Assembly (NCBI RefSeq): GCF_900109045.1
Contig: NZ_FNYL01000005.1
Location: forward strand, 431,550 to 495,549
Direction: 5' to 3'
Length of the DNA stretch: 64,000 nt
Source of the DNA: Dyadobacter sp. SG02
GTDB lineage: Bacteria; Bacteroidota; Bacteroidia; Cytophagales; Spirosomataceae
Shown in pieces: positions 62,191 through 64,000 of this stretch. The first letter of the stretch is position 1. Each line of letters opens with the position of its first letter. The translations under genes were made by a program, and so were the position numbers. The notes beneath the pieces were generated by a model, which saw nothing but the letters and a program-made list of their open reading frames with translations, was not told the origin of the DNA and did not search any database.

Positions 62191-62305
62191 CAAGTGTCAT
62201 TTGTTGTCAGGTTTGGTCAGGGGTTGTCATTTGTGGTCATTTGTTGTCATTTATAGTCATTTGTTGTCATTTGTAGTAAGGTATTGTCAACAGAAGTCAA
62301 TTGTC
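62191..62305 (+). repeat. Tandem array of 10-bp period, core GTCA(T/G)
   Basis: Eleven units, exactly 10 bases apart, have the core at 62196, 62206 and so on to 62296. The usual unit is TTGTTGTCAT. The first and last few are degenerate (GTCAG, GTAAG, GTCAA). One helical turn per unit would put every core on the same face of the DNA. Confidence 0.85.
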
Positions 62306-62385
62306 GCCTGATGTTCTTTTTGATTTGGAAGTAAATGCAGTTGATATGTAACATAGGCAGAAAACACATTTGCCCGATTGCGTTA

Positions 62386-62441
62386 AAATGCCGTCAGGCA
62401 TGTAACAACAGCGCATTGTTGTTACATGCCTGACGGCATTT
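62386..62441. repeat. Perfect 25-bp inverted repeat between the two arrays
   Basis: Arms 62386-62410 and 62417-62441 are exact reverse complements around the 6-base loop GCGCAT. Each arm contains GTCAG or CTGAC, the same core as the flanking arrays. It could be a terminator for the two convergent genes, a mobile-element end or a protein-binding structure. Confidence 0.9.
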
Positions 62442-62500
62442 CTCGAAACACATCATTCATATTACTACCAATGTTTCATCGCGACGCGATTTGGGCTACT

Positions 62501-62690
62501 CCTGACCGCTCCTGACTACGCCTGACCATACATGACCACTCCTGACTACTCCTGACCATACATGACCACCCCTGACTACTCCTGACTACTCCTGACCATA
62601 CATGACCACACATGACCACACATGACCACACATGACCACACATGACCACTCCTGACCACACATGACCACTCATGACCACACATGACAACT
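62501..62690 (-). repeat. Second 10-bp-period array, opposite orientation
   Basis: Nineteen units of C(A/C)TGAC(C/T)A(C/T)(A/T), exactly 10 bases apart without a gap. On the minus strand they read GTCA(T/G) cores, the same as the first array but pointing the other way. Six units in a row near 62601-62650 are almost identical, suggesting recent slippage. The open frame that crosses it on the minus strand is a by-product of the repeat. Confidence 0.88.
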
Positions 62691-62708
62691 TTCAGCGTTC
62701 AGCCGTCA

Positions 62709-63551
62709 CTACCGATTTAACCGATCCAGGTATTTCAACGCGTGATCCACATCGGGCACGTTTTTGTCCCAGTTTCCTTCGCGTTCGATGTAGACGTAGC
62801 CGTCGAAACGCTGGCGTTTGAGTTCGGTGATGATGGCCGGGTAGTTGATCACGCCCGTGCCGACCATAACATCGTTGGCTTTGAGGTTTCCGGCAGCGTC
62901 GAGGTCTTTGATGTGCAGACAGATAATCTTCCCTTGCAGGGTTTGAAGGCATTTCACGGGATCGAGGCCGCTGCGGACCCAGTGGCCGATGTCGGCGCAG
63001 GCGCGGAAATGCGGGCGGCCTTGCATCGCCATCACCACGGAATCGGGATGCCAGAAATAGCTTGATCCTTTCGCATGTTCGTGAATCGCTACTTTGACTT
63101 TATAATGCTCCGCCAGCTTTTCGATCGCATCCCAATGCTGTTTTTGCGGTTCGGCATTCAGGAATTCGAGGTTCATTTTTTGGGCAAATTCGAAATTGGC
63201 TTTCCAATCTTCTTCGCTCTTGCCGTCGGCATAGACCGACTTCATTTTCAATCCCCGTTTATCGAGCATTCCTTTCATTTTCTTTATCTCGTCGTCCGAA
63301 AGCCTGGGAATAGCGTGGCCATCGAAAGCGTCGCCAAGTTTATGAAAGAAGAAACCTTCGACATACAATGCATTGATACTGTCGGCTTTATCGAGCGCTT
63401 GCTCAAAGGAAAAGCGGTTGAATGAATACAATGCAACGCCGGGTTTCCACTTCAAACTATCTCCCGGGCCAGCCGTACGGAAGTTGTAAAACAATGCGGA
63501 AGCAGCAATGGACACGACGCTCAGCAAAAGCAGTAACTTATTCTTTTTCAT
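62709..63551 (-). CDS. Exported sugar phosphate isomerase/epimerase-like TIM barrel
   Basis: A 280-residue protein of the xylose isomerase-like family. The N-terminus (KKNKLLLLLSVVSIAASALFY) is a signal peptide or anchor. Metal-site candidates are Glu in YVEGFFFHK, Glu in EFLNAEPQK, His in VAIHEHAKG, Asp/His in ACADIGHWV and the late Glu in YIEREGNW. It is one of three such exported proteins in the window. It is encoded 13 bases after the molybdenum hydroxylase gene, so the two may form an operon. Confidence 0.82.
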   Translation of the reverse strand: MKKNKLLLLLSVVSIAASALFYNFRTAGPGDSLKWKPGVALYSFNRFSFEQALDKADSINALYVEGFFFHKLGDAFDGHAIPRLSDDEIKKMKGMLDKRGLKMKSVYADGKSEEDWKANFEFAQKMNLEFLNAEPQKQHWDAIEKLAEHYKVKVAIHEHAKGSSYFWHPDSVVMAMQGRPHFRACADIGHWVRSGLDPVKCLQTLQGKIICLHIKDLDAAGNLKANDVMVGTGVINYPAIITELKRQRFDGYVYIEREGNWDKNVPDVDHALKYLDRLNR

Positions 63552-63564
63552 ATCATTAAATATT

Positions 63565-64000
63565 TCAAATTAACTTTTCCGGCGTAATCGGCAACTCCCT
63601 CACCCGCTTGCCGGTTGCATGGAAAACCGCATTGGCAATGGCCCCGGCGACACCTACAATGGCGATTTCGCCCAGGCCTTTGGAACCGATCGGGTTGGCC
63701 TGCATATCGGGTTTGTCGATGTAATATACTTCAATCGGCGGAACATCGGCATTCACCGGGATGTGGTAACCTGCAAAATCTGTGGTGACATATCGGCCGA
63801 AACGGTGGTCCATCGCCGAATGCTCCATCAGCGCCATGCCTATTCCGCCCACAATACCGCCGATCGACTGGCTGCGGGCCGTTTTATAGTTAATAATCGC
63901 CCCCACATCCGCGCACGTAACCACTCGCGTAACGCGCACCTCGCACGTGAGCGGGTCAACCTCCACCTCCACGAAATGGCAGCCAAACGAATACATCGAA
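63565..64000 (-). CDS. Xanthine dehydrogenase-family molybdopterin-binding subunit, C-terminal end
   Basis: Only the last ~145 residues lie in the window; the frame is open to base 64000 and the gene begins outside it. The sequence is the Ald_Xan_dh_C2 end: VEVDPLTCEVRVTRVVTCAD, GGIVGGIGMALMEHSA and the catalytic-Glu motif GSKGLGEIAIVGVAGAIANA. This is the molybdenum-cofactor subunit of aldehyde or purine-type hydroxylases, close to the PaoC/YagR type. Its FAD and iron-sulfur subunits would be upstream, outside the window. Confidence 0.85.
   Translation of the reverse strand, partial: SMYSFGCHFVEVEVDPLTCEVRVTRVVTCADVGAIINYKTARSQSIGGIVGGIGMALMEHSAMDHRFGRYVTTDFAGYHIPVNADVPPIEVYYIDKPDMQANPIGSKGLGEIAIVGVAGAIANAVFHATGKRVRELPITPEKLI

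Noticed and set aside
62476..62688. Minus-strand frame with repeated MCGHVWS-like peptide
   Set aside because: The peptide pattern is a direct result of the 10-bp DNA repeat read in all three frames (30-base cycle). No start signal or other coding evidence.
62191..62690. CRISPR array
   Set aside because: Units are 10 bases with no spacers, and no cas genes are present.

Overview
The window looks like the chromosome of a free-living Bacteroidota bacterium of the Cytophagales, most like Dyadobacter or its relatives. This is inferred from gene content and moderately high GC; no 16S gene is present. Supporting signs are two SusC/SusD pairs, an ECF sigma/FecR pair feeding a SusC with an STN domain, LytTR/LytS signalling, many exported sugar-active TIM-barrel and Gfo/Idh proteins, and promoters of the Bacteroidota type (-7 box TAnnTTTG). 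No rRNA, tRNA, CRISPR array, prophage or intact insertion sequence was found.

Layout. 1-6.8 kb: two amidohydrolases (the first cut by the window edge), a Tat-exported Gfo/Idh oxidoreductase, a secreted unknown, a translationally coupled pair of small membrane proteins, and an AraC regulator divergent from a PhyH-type dioxygenase. 6.9-12.2 kb: a polytopic membrane protein, a Tat-type phospholipase C, and a probable GNAT toxin/Xre antitoxin pair behind a perfect palindrome. 12.2-14.7 kb: a carboxylesterase and an exported sugar isomerase-like protein. 14.7-27.2 kb: a nine-gene minus-strand run: ECF sigma, FecR, SusC, SusD, GarL-type aldolase, GntP permease, GarR reductase, a UxuA-like protein and glucarate dehydratase. 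Together these form an outer-membrane-to-cytoplasm pathway for glucarate or a related aldarate, ending in pyruvate and glycerate.

27.4-40.2 kb: an HxlR regulator, a 48-residue protein, TcdA, TatD, a LytTR/histidine kinase pair divergent from an ABC ATPase and an ABC permease/M1 peptidase fusion, an AraC regulator, an HD hydrolase, a nitronate monooxygenase and a Crp/Fnr regulator with a CRP-like site next to it. 40.2-49.1 kb: a second SusC/SusD system with an 830-residue exported protein, divergent from an unusual membrane-spanning protein with a cytoplasmic HTH-like end and an exterior sensor-like end. 49.1-51.5 kb: a DUF4349 lipoprotein, a 42-residue membrane protein missed by length cut-offs, and RsgA.

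51.5-55.6 kb is a patchwork: a VCBS/FG-GAP-like gene remnant, DinB, an eroded AraC remnant, an AT-rich HNH-type gene and an intact AraC gene. 55.7-59.4 kb encodes a DUF4374 lipoprotein and a TonB-dependent receptor, probably for siderophores or haem, behind a palindromic operator. 59.8-64 kb: two exported sugar isomerase-like proteins, a sialate O-acetylesterase-like enzyme, a small membrane protein, and the end of a molybdenum hydroxylase large subunit.

The strangest non-coding structure is at 62.19-62.69 kb. Two arrays of exact 10-bp period, sharing the core GTCA(T/G) but in opposite orientation, flank a perfect 25-bp inverted repeat.
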